From assembly GCA_023443745.1 (NCBI GenBank), contig JAEZTB010000019.1:1-64000 (forward strand): a stretch of DNA of 64,000 nt, in the 5' to 3' direction. This stretch comes from Bacillota bacterium. GTDB taxonomy: Bacteria > Bacillota > Clostridia > DSM-8532. Below are positions 32,277-39,892 of the stretch, in pieces; position 1 is the stretch's first letter; each line of letters starts with the position of its first letter. A model generated the notes under the pieces. It was not told the origin of the DNA and did no database searches. It was given only the letters and a program-made list of their open reading frames with translations. Position numbers and translations under genes: made by a program.

Positions 32277-32633
32277 TCACCGCTTTTCTATCATCTTCCT
32301 CAATTCGTCAAGCTCATCTTCAGACAAGCTTTCGTCTTCAAGCAGGGACGAGAATAAAGCTTTCTTTGAGCCGTTATAAAGCTTTGAAATCAGCGTCTCG
32401 GTTTCAGCCTTTCGGACTTCTTCTTTTTTTACAAGAGATGTGCACATAAAATTCGGTTCGGTGCGTAAAATGATTGATTTGTCGACGAGCTTTTTTATCA
32501 CAGTGTAAGTTGTGTTTTTATTCCATCCGTATTCCTCGGATGCCCAGATGCTTAGCTGCTTTGCACTCACAGGCTCACTGCGCCAAAGAAGCTCCATAAG
32601 CTTAAGCTCTCCATCAAAAAGTCTTGTTTCCAT
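32277..32633 (-). CDS. BlaI/MecI/CopY-family repressor
   Basis: This 118-residue winged-helix protein has FDGELKLMELLWRSEPVSAK, LSIWASEEYGWNKNTTYTVI (recognition helix) and KKLVDKSIILRTEPNFMCTS, followed by a C-terminal dimer helix. In the Bla/Mec paradigm it represses its operon until cut by the M56 peptidase next door. GGGAGG lies nine bases before the ATG. The promoter directly upstream contains a matching dyad. Confidence 0.92.
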   Translation of the reverse strand: METRLFDGELKLMELLWRSEPVSAKQLSIWASEEYGWNKNTTYTVIKKLVDKSIILRTEPNFMCTSLVKKEEVRKAETETLISKLYNGSKKALFSSLLEDESLSEDELDELRKMIEKR

Positions 32634-32648
32634 TCTACTTGCCTCCCA

Positions 32649-32696
32649 GACTATTGCTCTCGTCTATATACTATCGCAATAGTCCGCGCTTGTCAA
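32649..32696 (-). promoter_or_regulatory. Promoter of the BlaI operon with operator in the spacer
   Basis: TTGACA (32691-32696) and TAGTAT (32668-32673) are 17 bases apart. A perfect dyad ACTAT-CGCA-ATAGT (32670-32683) overlaps spacer and -10. The wider inverted repeat GACTATTGC/GCAATAGTC (32649-32657 and 32676-32684) extends past the start site. The ACTATT half-sites fit BlaI-type binding. Confidence 0.8.
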
Positions 32697-33088
32697 GAGG
32701 CTAATCAGGGTCAAAAACGCAGATAGCTGAGGAATAAAACCTCCCGTTAGCCCGTCCAGGAAACCTTCATACAACTGGTTGATGCGTCTGGCAATAATAC
32801 AATTATGCTTCCGTTCCCGTTGTTTCAAAAGCTGGATTTGAAAGTATTCTATAATCTGCAGATTCCGAAAAGCTATCTTAATCTGACAGAAGATATTGCA
32901 CTGCCTAAAGGACCATTCGCCTGGGTTGCGAACCAATCCGGCCACCTTGGCCTGTACAGGTACATAGAAGGCACCGGAGATCACTTTTCGACCTTCCAAA
33001 CGAATCCTCGTATGATTGCGCAAAAATTTATTGAAGCGGGCAGGCCATAACCAAGTATCTCTACCTGTGTATATTATTCAAATTGCGC
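32697..33088. other. Poorly explained intergenic stretch with a possible gene remnant
   Basis: Apart from the weak frame described at 32805-33050, I see no gene, RNA or clear signal in these 392 bases. The plus-strand frame has an amino-acid mix like real protein in its second half only. Confidence 0.5.
32805..33050 (+). pseudogene. Possible gene remnant (81-residue frame)
   Basis: The frame encodes a plausible protein end: TEDIALPKGPFAWVANQSGH, then LGLYRYIEGTGDHFSTFQTN and a final MIAQKFIEAGRP. It has no ribosome site before the ATG and its first 25 residues look random. It may be the 3' end of a decayed gene, or a short unknown gene. I do not recognise the family. The antisense frame of similar length looks like a shadow. 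Confidence 0.3.
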
Positions 33089-33106
33089 TAATGCTGGTCA
33101 GCATTA
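33089..33106. promoter_or_regulatory. Palindromic operator candidate before the hydrolase gene
   Basis: TAATGCTG-GT-CAGCATTA is a perfect dyad 59 bases upstream of the hydrolase start codon. It has the size expected of a dimeric repressor site. No regulator gene is adjacent. Confidence 0.5.
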
Positions 33107-33164
33107 ATCATAAGTCTATATGCGGTGAATAATATGTAATAATTATATTTAAGAGGTAACTAAA

Positions 33165-33980
33165 ATGGAATCATATATTAGAGCTGAACCAAACGTAAGA
33201 ATCTTTGTCAACGATATGAATCCGTCCGGCAAAAAGACAATCCTGTTTATTCACGGTTGGCCGGCAAATCAACAAATGTTTGAATACCAGTATAATCAAC
33301 TTGTCCCAATGGGATACCGCTGCATCGGAATTGACACGAGAGGATTCGGCAATTCGGATAAGCCGTTGCGGGGTTACGATTATGATCGCCTAGCAGATGA
33401 TGTTTTGTGTGTCGTAAAGACGCTAGGATTACATAATTTCACTCTGGCCGGTCACTCTACAGGCGGAGCAATCGCCATTCGGTATATGGCGCGGCATAAC
33501 GGATACGGAGTCTGTAAGCTTGCCCTTTTTGCGGCTGCGGCTCCCAGCCTTATTCAACGACCGGATTTCCCTTACGGACAGAAAGCAGAGGATATAGAAA
33601 AGAATTTTATTCAGGAAGCATACAACGACCGTCCTAAAATGTTGCGTAACTTTGGAGATATTTTCTTCTATCAAAAAGTGTCGGAGCCTTTCCCAGATTG
33701 GTTTTTCCAGTTAGGGCTACAAGCGGCATGGTGGTCTACCATAGCGATATCCGAATCATGGTTGAAAGAGGTATTATTTACTGATCTTACAAAAATACAT
33801 GTTCCGACATTAATTATGCATGGCATCCACGATCAGGTTGTTCCGTATCCGCTGGGTGTTATTCAGCATGAAGCAATCAAAAACTCAAAGCTGATAACAT
33901 TTGAGAATGGCGGTCACGGATCATTCTATGATGAACGAGATATGTTTAATTGGGAACTGGCTCAGTTTATTGGATATTAA
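33165..33980 (+). CDS. Alpha/beta hydrolase (haloperoxidase/esterase-like)
   Basis: This 271-residue soluble enzyme has the oxyanion region FIHGWPANQQMF, the nucleophile elbow LAGHSTGGAIA (Ser98), an acid in HGIHDQVVPY (around 222) and the final His in NGGHGSFYD (His251), so the triad is complete. Family resemblance is to non-haem chloroperoxidases and related esterases, and the substrate is unknown. AAGAGG precedes the ATG. It stands alone between the BlaI operon and tRNA-Leu, with a palindrome upstream and a terminator downstream. Confidence 0.9.
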   Translation: MESYIRAEPNVRIFVNDMNPSGKKTILFIHGWPANQQMFEYQYNQLVPMGYRCIGIDTRGFGNSDKPLRGYDYDRLADDVLCVVKTLGLHNFTLAGHSTGGAIAIRYMARHNGYGVCKLALFAAAAPSLIQRPDFPYGQKAEDIEKNFIQEAYNDRPKMLRNFGDIFFYQKVSEPFPDWFFQLGLQAAWWSTIAISESWLKEVLFTDLTKIHVPTLIMHGIHDQVVPYPLGVIQHEAIKNSKLITFENGGHGSFYDERDMFNWELAQFIGY

Positions 33981-34077
33981 ATAAACGCTTTACAGACTTT
34001 CAAGTGAGTAGTATCTATCAAATTGAATTATTTATGAATAACATATTAATGGATAATACCTCCTTTGCTATTATTCT

Positions 34078-34105
34078 GCGGTTAGCGAAACCCGCTTTAT
34101 TTTAG
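34078..34105 (+). terminator. Probable terminator of the hydrolase gene
   Basis: GCGGTT and AACCCGC pair with one bulge around a five-base loop, followed by TTTATTTT, about 100 bases after the stop codon. Confidence 0.55.
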
Positions 34106-34180
34106 CAAATGGTGGTATTATTTCCCATAGCTTTAAGCTTTTTGGAACCACCTTCACATAGCAGATGGTATTCAACTACA

Positions 34181-34216
34181 AAAAGAAAAGCTGTCGATAA
34201 TAATCGATAGCTTTTT
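34181..34216 (-). terminator. Intrinsic terminator of tRNA-Leu
   Basis: On the minus strand AAAAAGCTATCGA pairs with TCGACAGCTTTT around a short loop and is followed by CTTTTTG. It starts just after the CCA end of the tRNA. Confidence 0.85.
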
Positions 34217-34219
34217 CAA

Positions 34220-34306
34220 TGGTGCCGATGGCCGGACTCGAACCGGCACGGTGTTGCCACCGGTGGATTTTGAGTCCACTACGTCTGCCAATTCCATCAC
34301 ATCGGC
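34220..34306 (-). tRNA. tRNA-Leu(CAA)
   Basis: This is an 87-base class II tRNA with a long variable arm. The acceptor stem is GCCGATG with CATCGGC, the discriminator base is A and CCA is encoded. The anticodon loop CTCAAAA gives CAA, reading TTG leucine codons. GGTTCGAGTCC forms the T-arm. Confidence 0.96.
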
Positions 34307-34319
34307 ATGTTGCTTTATT

Positions 34320-34348
34320 ATATTAGCACATGGCTCTTTCAAAATCAA
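34320..34348 (-). promoter_or_regulatory. Promoter of tRNA-Leu
   Basis: TTGATT (34343-34348) and TAATAT (34320-34325) are 17 bases apart on the minus strand, 14 bases before the tRNA 5' end. Readthrough from the flagellar operon is also possible because no terminator is seen after its last gene. Confidence 0.65.
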
Positions 34349-34393
34349 GACTTGTATTGCTGCCACTCTGATTGATTTTAAACTTAAGCTTTA

Positions 34394-34792
34394 CTACTCG
34401 GATGTGATTTTTTCTATAATGGTCTTGGCATCATCCTTGAAGCTAACGCTGTACGTCCCGGCCTTTATGGATTGTTCAAGTTTTTCCTTCTTTATCATAA
34501 TCTCAAACTCAATGGAGCTTTCAATGATTCCGGCGTCATAAAGTCTTTTTGAGACCTCTGTAAAGGATTCATTTTGGTGAACAATGAAAAGAAGGGTACC
34601 GTCAGCCTTTCTCTTGATATCTTCTCCCTGTTCAAAGCGATCCACCATCCCCAGCTTCCGGGCCAATCCGATAACTTCCGTATCAGAGAGCTCCGGCTTA
34701 TAACCCATAAAAAAAATAACACCGAGCAGTGAGGTCAGAATGATTCCCAGACCCATTCCCAGAAGAACGCTTTTCCCATCAATCAGCTTCAC
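34394..34792 (-). CDS. Membrane-anchored YceG/MltG N-terminal-like protein without catalytic domain
   Basis: The product (132 residues, GTG start behind GGAAGG) has one membrane segment (residues 9-31) and a C-terminal region that matches the LysM-like part of MltG: FIVHQNESFTEVSKRLYDAG, then IESSIEFEIMIKKEKL and IKAGTYSVSFKDDAKTII. The glycan-cleaving domain of MltG is missing, so it should bind but not cut peptidoglycan. It is the last gene of the fla/che cluster, seven bases after the SwrB-like gene. Confidence 0.7.
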   Translation of the reverse strand: MKLIDGKSVLLGMGLGIILTSLLGVIFFMGYKPELSDTEVIGLARKLGMVDRFEQGEDIKRKADGTLLFIVHQNESFTEVSKRLYDAGIIESSIEFEIMIKKEKLEQSIKAGTYSVSFKDDAKTIIEKITSE

Positions 34793-34798
34793 TTGAAA

Positions 34799-35350
34799 TT
34801 ACCTTCCCATTCTGGCAATCAGTTCAATTTCTCCCTTGCCACAATTCAGTTGACGAGCAATTTCAGTACTGTCCAGTCCTTTTTTGGCAAGCTTCATGAT
34901 TTCCCGGCGCTTGACATCAAAAGTAAGCACCTTGCCCTTACGAACAGGGATTGTCTGATTCTCCGAGCTTGTATGGCTCTCTCGGACTGGCTGTTTTTCC
35001 TCATCAATGATTTTTTCAATAGAAGCCTCATCATATAAAGGTGCGGCATTAATAAGCTCCGCCGGCTTTAGGGGCGAGTTGAAAAGCTCAATTTTCAATT
35101 CGGCCTCCTTGATGGAACCTGTCAGACTTGTATGTTTTTCTTCAATCTGAGTAACGACATAATCAGAAAAACGGTTCATTTCGGAAATGAGCTCTTCTGC
35201 ATCCTCAATAACCTTTATCAAGTCTTCTTTTTTTTCTTTCACATCAGTGCGATAATCATGAAGACGGCGTTTTTCAGCCAACATTAGAAAAAAAGCAAAT
35301 AGGGTAATGACCGATCCGATTAGAATAATGCAAGTAAAGAACACTGCCAT
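34799..35350 (-). CDS. SwrB-like membrane protein at the end of the fla/che operon
   Basis: This 183-residue protein has an N-terminal membrane helix (residues 3-24), then a coiled coil (RRLHDYRTDVKEKKEDLIKV), and a C-terminal helix-turn-helix-like unit (REIMKLAKKGLDSTEIARQL, then NCGKGEIELI). The layout and position downstream of sigD resemble Bacillus SwrB, which promotes flagellar secretion, although sequence similarity is only general. I recall Clostridial homologues annotated DUF6115. It is separated from the gene upstream by 199 bases that hold a repeat element. Confidence 0.65.
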   Translation of the reverse strand: MAVFFTCIILIGSVITLFAFFLMLAEKRRLHDYRTDVKEKKEDLIKVIEDAEELISEMNRFSDYVVTQIEEKHTSLTGSIKEAELKIELFNSPLKPAELINAAPLYDEASIEKIIDEEKQPVRESHTSSENQTIPVRKGKVLTFDVKRREIMKLAKKGLDSTEIARQLNCGKGEIELIARMGR

Positions 35351-35417
35351 TTCATAACACCTCTATCATTTCATCTTAAGTAAATCATGACCTTTTTGTA
35401 TATGTAAAAATTCATGC

Positions 35418-35550
35418 TTTATACTGACATCACCGGTTACCTATGAAACGTTTCCCGCAGAAACGTTTCTTTAATCAAAGATTTCGAACCCCTAAAGGCA
35501 ACGGGTACCGAGTCAGTGAAACTCGAGACTGGGGACATTTAAACTCTCGT
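35418..35550 (+). repeat. Intergenic repeat element, copy A
   Basis: This copy has three blocks identical to copy B at 50815-50904 in the same order: 24 bases (35418-35441), 18 bases (35473-35490) and 18 bases (35508-35525, a CCGAGT-type hairpin), then a looser match in the tail (ATTTAAACTCTCGTTATAA). Between the first two blocks is an insertion with two copies of the palindrome GAAACGTTTC. It lies on the strand opposite to the flanking genes. Confidence 0.85.
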
Positions 35551-35873
35551 TATAATCTGATATCAATAGTATGCCGCTCCCGAACCCTTGGTTTTAACAG
35601 ATCTGATTTATTCTTGTTCTCATCCTGAGCGTCCTTTTCCTTCTTCCCCTGGCCTTTGCCTCTGCCTTGATTTTTTTGCTTCTCTGTTATGACGGTTTTC
35701 TGGGCTTCCTTTTGGGAATGCACGCTTTTGGTATCCTGATGGGCTCGTTTGATTGAACTCTCTGCTTGCTGTTGAACCTGACCCATAACCTTTTGATGCT
35801 CGGAACTCTGAATTTTAGCCATTTCATTGACTTTTGGCATGAGTATCTGGTAATCTACCGGTCTTATTGACAT
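35550..35873 (-). CDS. Small charged fla-operon protein, unknown function
   Basis: This 107-residue hydrophilic protein has a short conserved-looking N-terminus (MSIRPVDYQILMPKVNEMAK) followed by Gln/Lys-rich, probably coiled or disordered sequence (HQDTKSVHSQKEAQKTVITE, KNQGRGKGQGKKEKD). GAGGAGG lies before the ATG. It sits between fapA and the SwrB-like gene. Similar short proteins occur at this place in other Clostridial fla operons, but I know of no assigned role. The end of the frame adjoins repeat copy A. Confidence 0.65.
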   Translation of the reverse strand: MSIRPVDYQILMPKVNEMAKIQSSEHQKVMGQVQQQAESSIKRAHQDTKSVHSQKEAQKTVITEKQKNQGRGKGQGKKEKDAQDENKNKSDLLKPRVRERHTIDIRL

Positions 35874-35890
35874 ACAGATTCCTCCTCTTT

Positions 35891-37501
35891 TTAAAGAGTT
35901 CCGAAACGGATATCGACCCCATCACTATAAAGTGTACAATATTGAGCCTCCTCTTTAATATACAACATGCTGTTACCGATGGCAATCCTTACCCCCGGAT
36001 ATACGCTGCCCAATACCCTGATTTTTCCGTTTGCTCCATGCTGAAGCTTTTCTTCGATGTCTGCAATCTCTTTTTTGTATTCCTGAAGCTTATTCTCATA
36101 GAAAAATTTAGCACGTGTACTCTTAGCCAGAATTTCACGCTTTTCAAGGGAAAGCTCACCGATATTTTTTAGCTTATTTAGAAGTGTAATGGCTTGATTG
36201 GACTTTAAAAGACCTTCCTCCATTTTGATCAGGTCACCCTTCAGAAATTTAAGGCGCTCGCGAAGATGAGGATCTACGCCTACCTCCACAATTGTCGCCG
36301 TTGACATCTGGCTGCCTAGATATTTAAGCTCTACAAGTCTCCCGACACGGACAGTACCACCTACCAGGAGGGCTTTCCTGCCACCAAGTTCAAGCTTGTT
36401 TCCGCACTTGATATCGCTATGCATGATAGCCTCGGCCTTGATATCACCACGTGCTTCTATAGTGGAGCTTTCAATGAATTTCGCGATGATGTCTCCTCCG
36501 GCTACAAGCACTCCCTTATTGTTGCCAACCATGCCTCTCTTTAAGATGATATCACCGCCAGCTTTTAAGGTAGCACCTTCCGCAACTCCGTTAACTTCAA
36601 TGTATCCCCCGGCCTCAATTTCAAACCCTGAAAGAACATTGCCCCGTACGACGACATTTCCGATAAACTTGATATTACCGGTTGAATTATCCACATCAGC
36701 CTTAACCTCATGAGTTGCAAAAACGCTTATCTTCCCATCGGCATAGAGGAGCTGGCCGTCAATATCCGCAAAGAGCTCCTGACCATCAGAGCTTAAGACA
36801 ACATTTCTTCCTCTGTGAATGACAGCAGGCTTACCGTCGATAGCCTTAAGCTCTGCTCCCACAAGATTTTTTCCGTGCCTTCCGGGTATGGGAGGGATGA
36901 GCTCAGCAAGCTTCTGACCTTTGATGATATTTTCAATCAGATTCATATCTTTAAAGTTGACAGTTCCGTCTTCCATAATAGCGGGTTTTCTGTCTTTATT
37001 AATATCAATGAGATAACGTACTTCTCCGTTTTTCCCATTTTGAGGGCTCACACCCTCGGCAGCCAGCACCTGTCTATTGTAAACGGGATTTGACGCCAGC
37101 TCTTTGATTTTCTCCTCACTCATACCAAAAACTACGCCTTTTGAATACAATGCCTGTACAATAGCCCCTATGGTTGGAAGTGCCCCATCACCTTCAGGCG
37201 GGCTCAATACAACAAAGGCTTTCATTTTGTCCTGAGAGACTACGGCCTCTACTGAGCAATCAATCCGAGCTTCTTCTTGTGGTTCTGCAATTTTTACGGG
37301 TTCGCCATCACAGCGTTTAATGGCATCGGATATGGTATTTGCATTGAAATTACGAATTTTTTTTCTGTGAATGAGACTAAGAAAATCAGTTTCGTTTATT
37401 CGGGAAAAAAAGTCCACGGGCTTAGAGACCGTGAGATAGACACCGTCTTTTTCATAGGTCAAGCTATAGCCAGAAATTTTGTGCGTGTTTTCCTCTTGCA
37501 T
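35891..37501 (-). CDS. fapA: FapA-family (DUF342) polymerisation protein
   Basis: This 536-residue protein has an N-terminal domain (residues 1-150) and a right-handed beta-helix core recognisable by its Gly/Ala-rich coils (GNIKFIGNVVVRGNVLSGFE, IEAGGYIEVNGVAEGATLKA, GGDIILKRGMVGNNKGVLVA). A coiled coil follows (LKFLKGDLIKMEEGLLKSNQ) and a short C-terminal sheet. DUF342/FapA proteins are frequent in Clostridial and Vibrio motility clusters and have been linked to cell-surface or polar localisation. The start has AAGGAG seven bases upstream. It follows sigD by 12 bases. Confidence 0.88.
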   Translation of the reverse strand: MQEENTHKISGYSLTYEKDGVYLTVSKPVDFFSRINETDFLSLIHRKKIRNFNANTISDAIKRCDGEPVKIAEPQEEARIDCSVEAVVSQDKMKAFVVLSPPEGDGALPTIGAIVQALYSKGVVFGMSEEKIKELASNPVYNRQVLAAEGVSPQNGKNGEVRYLIDINKDRKPAIMEDGTVNFKDMNLIENIIKGQKLAELIPPIPGRHGKNLVGAELKAIDGKPAVIHRGRNVVLSSDGQELFADIDGQLLYADGKISVFATHEVKADVDNSTGNIKFIGNVVVRGNVLSGFEIEAGGYIEVNGVAEGATLKAGGDIILKRGMVGNNKGVLVAGGDIIAKFIESSTIEARGDIKAEAIMHSDIKCGNKLELGGRKALLVGGTVRVGRLVELKYLGSQMSTATIVEVGVDPHLRERLKFLKGDLIKMEEGLLKSNQAITLLNKLKNIGELSLEKREILAKSTRAKFFYENKLQEYKKEIADIEEKLQHGANGKIRVLGSVYPGVRIAIGNSMLYIKEEAQYCTLYSDGVDIRFGTL

Positions 37502-37512
37502 TTCAAAACTCC

Positions 37513-38286
37513 TTACAGGATCGCGCTCTTCTGCCTCTCCAGTTTACCTCTCATCCTCATAATGGCTTTGGTATGAAGCTGTGAAATTCTTGACTCAGAG
37601 ACCTTCATAATGGCGCTGATTTCTTTTAGCGTCAATTCTTCGTAGTAATAGAGTGTTACAACGATGCGTTCCTTTTCCGGCAGCTTCTCAATTGCTTCTG
37701 ATAGGGTTTCCTTAAGCTCGACAATCTCCATGCGCTGTTCGGGCTGATTGATATCCTTGTCCATGGAAAGGGGGTCGAAGCCGGTTTCATGGTTTTGCTC
37801 CAGGTAATCTTCCAAAGAAATCATCTGGGACATGTTAACTTCCTGTAATAGCTTGTTGAGTTCATCGGCCGTTATGCCAAGCCTGTCAGCTACTTCCTGA
37901 TCCGATGCCGAGTGCCCCAATTGGTTCTCTATCTCAAAATAAGCCTTTTCAAGCTCCTTCCCCTTTTTCCTCAATGATCGGGGTGCCCAATCCTGCTCCC
38001 TGATAGAGTCTATAATGGCGCCTCTTATTCTAAGTGAGGCATAAGTCTCAAACTTGACCTTCTTAGACAAGTCAAATTTATCGATGGCATCAATAAGGCC
38101 AAATACGCCATAGCCTACCAAATCATCATATTCTACGTTGGAGCCAAAATAAATGCTTAAGCGACCAGCCACAAACTTGACCAGATCGGCATATTCAATA
38201 ATTAACTGCTCTTTGATGACAGCTTCCTTTAATTCGCTGTATCTTTTCCATAATTCCTGCTGCCTCTGAGAAACAGATGCCGACAT
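37513..38286 (-). CDS. sigD: Flagellar/motility sigma factor, SigD/FliA type
   Basis: The ATG at 38286 follows GGAGGTAAAG directly; the frame's 12 extra upstream codons have no site. The 257-residue product has region 2 (DLVGYGVFGLIDAIDKFDLS, FETYASLRIRGAIIDSIREQ, DWAPRSLRKKGKEL), region 3 (LGHSASDQEVADRLGIT) and region 4 (EKLPEKERIVVTLYYYEELT, LKEISAIMKVSESRISQLHT). It directs RNA polymerase to late flagellar and chemotaxis promoters. Its anti-sigma factor FlgM is not in the window. Confidence 0.95.
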   Translation of the reverse strand: MSASVSQRQQELWKRYSELKEAVIKEQLIIEYADLVKFVAGRLSIYFGSNVEYDDLVGYGVFGLIDAIDKFDLSKKVKFETYASLRIRGAIIDSIREQDWAPRSLRKKGKELEKAYFEIENQLGHSASDQEVADRLGITADELNKLLQEVNMSQMISLEDYLEQNHETGFDPLSMDKDINQPEQRMEIVELKETLSEAIEKLPEKERIVVTLYYYEELTLKEISAIMKVSESRISQLHTKAIMRMRGKLERQKSAIL

Positions 38287-38356
38287 CTTTACCTCCATCT
38301 TCCTTTCAGAAGGATCTGACACAGGAAGTCATCTTGATCGTATATTTTAACTGACC

Positions 38357-38749
38357 TTATAGATTCAGTTCTTTTTTGATGAAGTCTGCAACCGGAAGAG
38401 CGTCGAATTCTTCATCTGTGCTTTCAAAATCCAGATCGTCATCAGCTACAAGATCCAGTGACAATCCCTTTGTTTTCCCTGCTCGCCTCTTGCTTATCTC
38501 TTCGTTGTTTTTTTCCTGCTCAATCCGCTTTTGCTCCTGTAGTATCTCCTCATCCTTTATCCTTTTTGTTTCCAGAACACCATTTATCATATATTTGATA
38601 AAATGTCCCGCTATATAGAAGACGACCATGATAATGAGCATATTGAGCATATTTTCTTTATTCGATACCTTTTGTGCACAGCCCCCTGTACCTACAATAA
38701 GTGCACTTGCTACAGCCATCAGCAGAGGCAGCTTACGGACATAATCCAT
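38357..38749 (-). CDS. Membrane protein between cheD and sigD, unknown function
   Basis: This 130-residue protein has two hydrophobic segments (residues 8-25, and 33-55 in NMLIIMVVFYIAGHFIKYMI). A basic coiled region follows (KRIKDEEILQEQKRIEQEKN) and then an acidic tail (LVADDDLDFESTDEEFDAL). GAGGGTG precedes the ATG. A lipoprotein-like Cys is present in GTGGCAQK but the signal is atypical. Position inside the operon suggests a motility role that I cannot name. Confidence 0.6.
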   Translation of the reverse strand: MDYVRKLPLLMAVASALIVGTGGCAQKVSNKENMLNMLIIMVVFYIAGHFIKYMINGVLETKRIKDEEILQEQKRIEQEKNNEEISKRRAGKTKGLSLDLVADDDLDFESTDEEFDALPVADFIKKELNL

Positions 38750-38762
38750 ATAACACCCTCAC

Positions 38763-39248
38763 TTATATATATTTGACCCCGGAGCCGATAGTCTTGACCA
38801 TGAGCCGTCCGTCTTCTGAAGAAATCTCAATGGTTCGACCAACATTCCCTCCTGTATCTTCACTTAAAATAGGAATACTCATCTCTGCAAGTATCATACG
38901 AGCAGCTTCACTGTTCCGCAATCCTATCTTCATGGTCTCATTGGCGCTTGCAAAAGCGAACATCTGGGCACCACCGGCTATCTTAGCAACCAATATTCTG
39001 CGATCGGCTCCAAGAGCTACCATTCCATTTACAAGGTCTACAATGCCTGTATCTGCAAACTTTGCGCGATTAGTCGTGGCTGTGGCAATTCTGGAGCTAG
39101 GCAGCATAATATGCGCCAAACCTATTATTTTTCTCCTATAGTCATATAAGGCAATACCCACACAGGACCCAAGACCCAGTGTGGTTAAAACGGAAGGGTG
39201 GTAAGCTACCTTAAGATCAGCCATCCCTACCTTTATCAGCTCAAACAT
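38763..39248 (-). CDS. cheD: Chemoreceptor glutamine deamidase CheD
   Basis: This 161-residue enzyme deamidates receptor glutamines and partners CheC. The catalytic Cys is in LGSCVGIALYDYRRKIIGLA (Cys29) and the His is in HIMLPSS. DRRILVAKIAGGAQMFAF and LRNSEAARMILAEMSIPIL complete the CheD pattern. The start codon overlaps the cheC stop (TAATG), consistent with the CheC-CheD complex being made together. Confidence 0.95.
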   Translation of the reverse strand: MFELIKVGMADLKVAYHPSVLTTLGLGSCVGIALYDYRRKIIGLAHIMLPSSRIATATTNRAKFADTGIVDLVNGMVALGADRRILVAKIAGGAQMFAFASANETMKIGLRNSEAARMILAEMSIPILSEDTGGNVGRTIEISSEDGRLMVKTIGSGVKYI

Positions 39249-39871
39249 TATACTACCCCTAATGCATGCAGCAAACGGACATAAGAAACCTCATCCGGCA
39301 CCAGGAACAAATTACCGACAACGCTGTCTAACCCGTCTGTGAATTCATTTTCTATATATAAAACGGTATCTGAATTCTTACTGAATTCAATAGCAGGAAC
39401 ACTCAAGATGGCACCCGCCATATCAATGGCAAGACCAGGAACACCGGGCATAATTTTCAGATTTGTTAAATTCGATAAAGCCGAGAGGTAAGAGCCCGCA
39501 AGAATATTTCCTATTTCCTTTAAAGCTGAACAGGTCATCTCATCATATTCCAACTCGGCTCTGGTAGGTCTCCCCATTAAAATGTTAACAAGTAGCTGGG
39601 CACTTTGGTAATCGAGAATAAACATCATACTGCCGTTAATATCGCCGTGAACACTTAAAAGAAGTCCTACAACCTGTGTCTCAGCACCGCCAAGGACATC
39701 GCTGACCTCGGAGAACTTCATGACTTTTATCTGAGGAACCTTCATATCAATCTTTTTATCCAACATTTTAGCGAGAGCGGTTGCTGCATTCCCTGCACCA
39801 ATATTCCCGATCTCCTTGAGTACATCAAGCTGAAAGCTGTCCAGAGCGGTAAATTCAAGGCTGTCCGCCAT
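39248..39871 (-). CDS. cheC: CheY-P phosphatase CheC
   Basis: This 207-residue protein has both active-site motifs of the CheC family: LKEIGNIGAGNAATALAKML near the N-terminus and ALKEIGNILAGSYLSALSNL in the middle (Glu and Asn three positions apart in each). CheC removes phosphate from CheY-P and is stimulated by CheD. The two paired motifs indicate class I CheC, as in Bacillus. AAAGGTGAAG precedes the ATG. Confidence 0.95.
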   Translation of the reverse strand: MADSLEFTALDSFQLDVLKEIGNIGAGNAATALAKMLDKKIDMKVPQIKVMKFSEVSDVLGGAETQVVGLLLSVHGDINGSMMFILDYQSAQLLVNILMGRPTRAELEYDEMTCSALKEIGNILAGSYLSALSNLTNLKIMPGVPGLAIDMAGAILSVPAIEFSKNSDTVLYIENEFTDGLDSVVGNLFLVPDEVSYVRLLHALGVV

Positions 39872-39892
39872 TTTGTCACTTCACCTTTCAGA

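Noticed and set aside
32664..33023. Minus-strand frame of 119 codons upstream of the BlaI operon
   Set aside because: It covers the promoter and operator of the operon, has no ribosome site and reads as random sequence.
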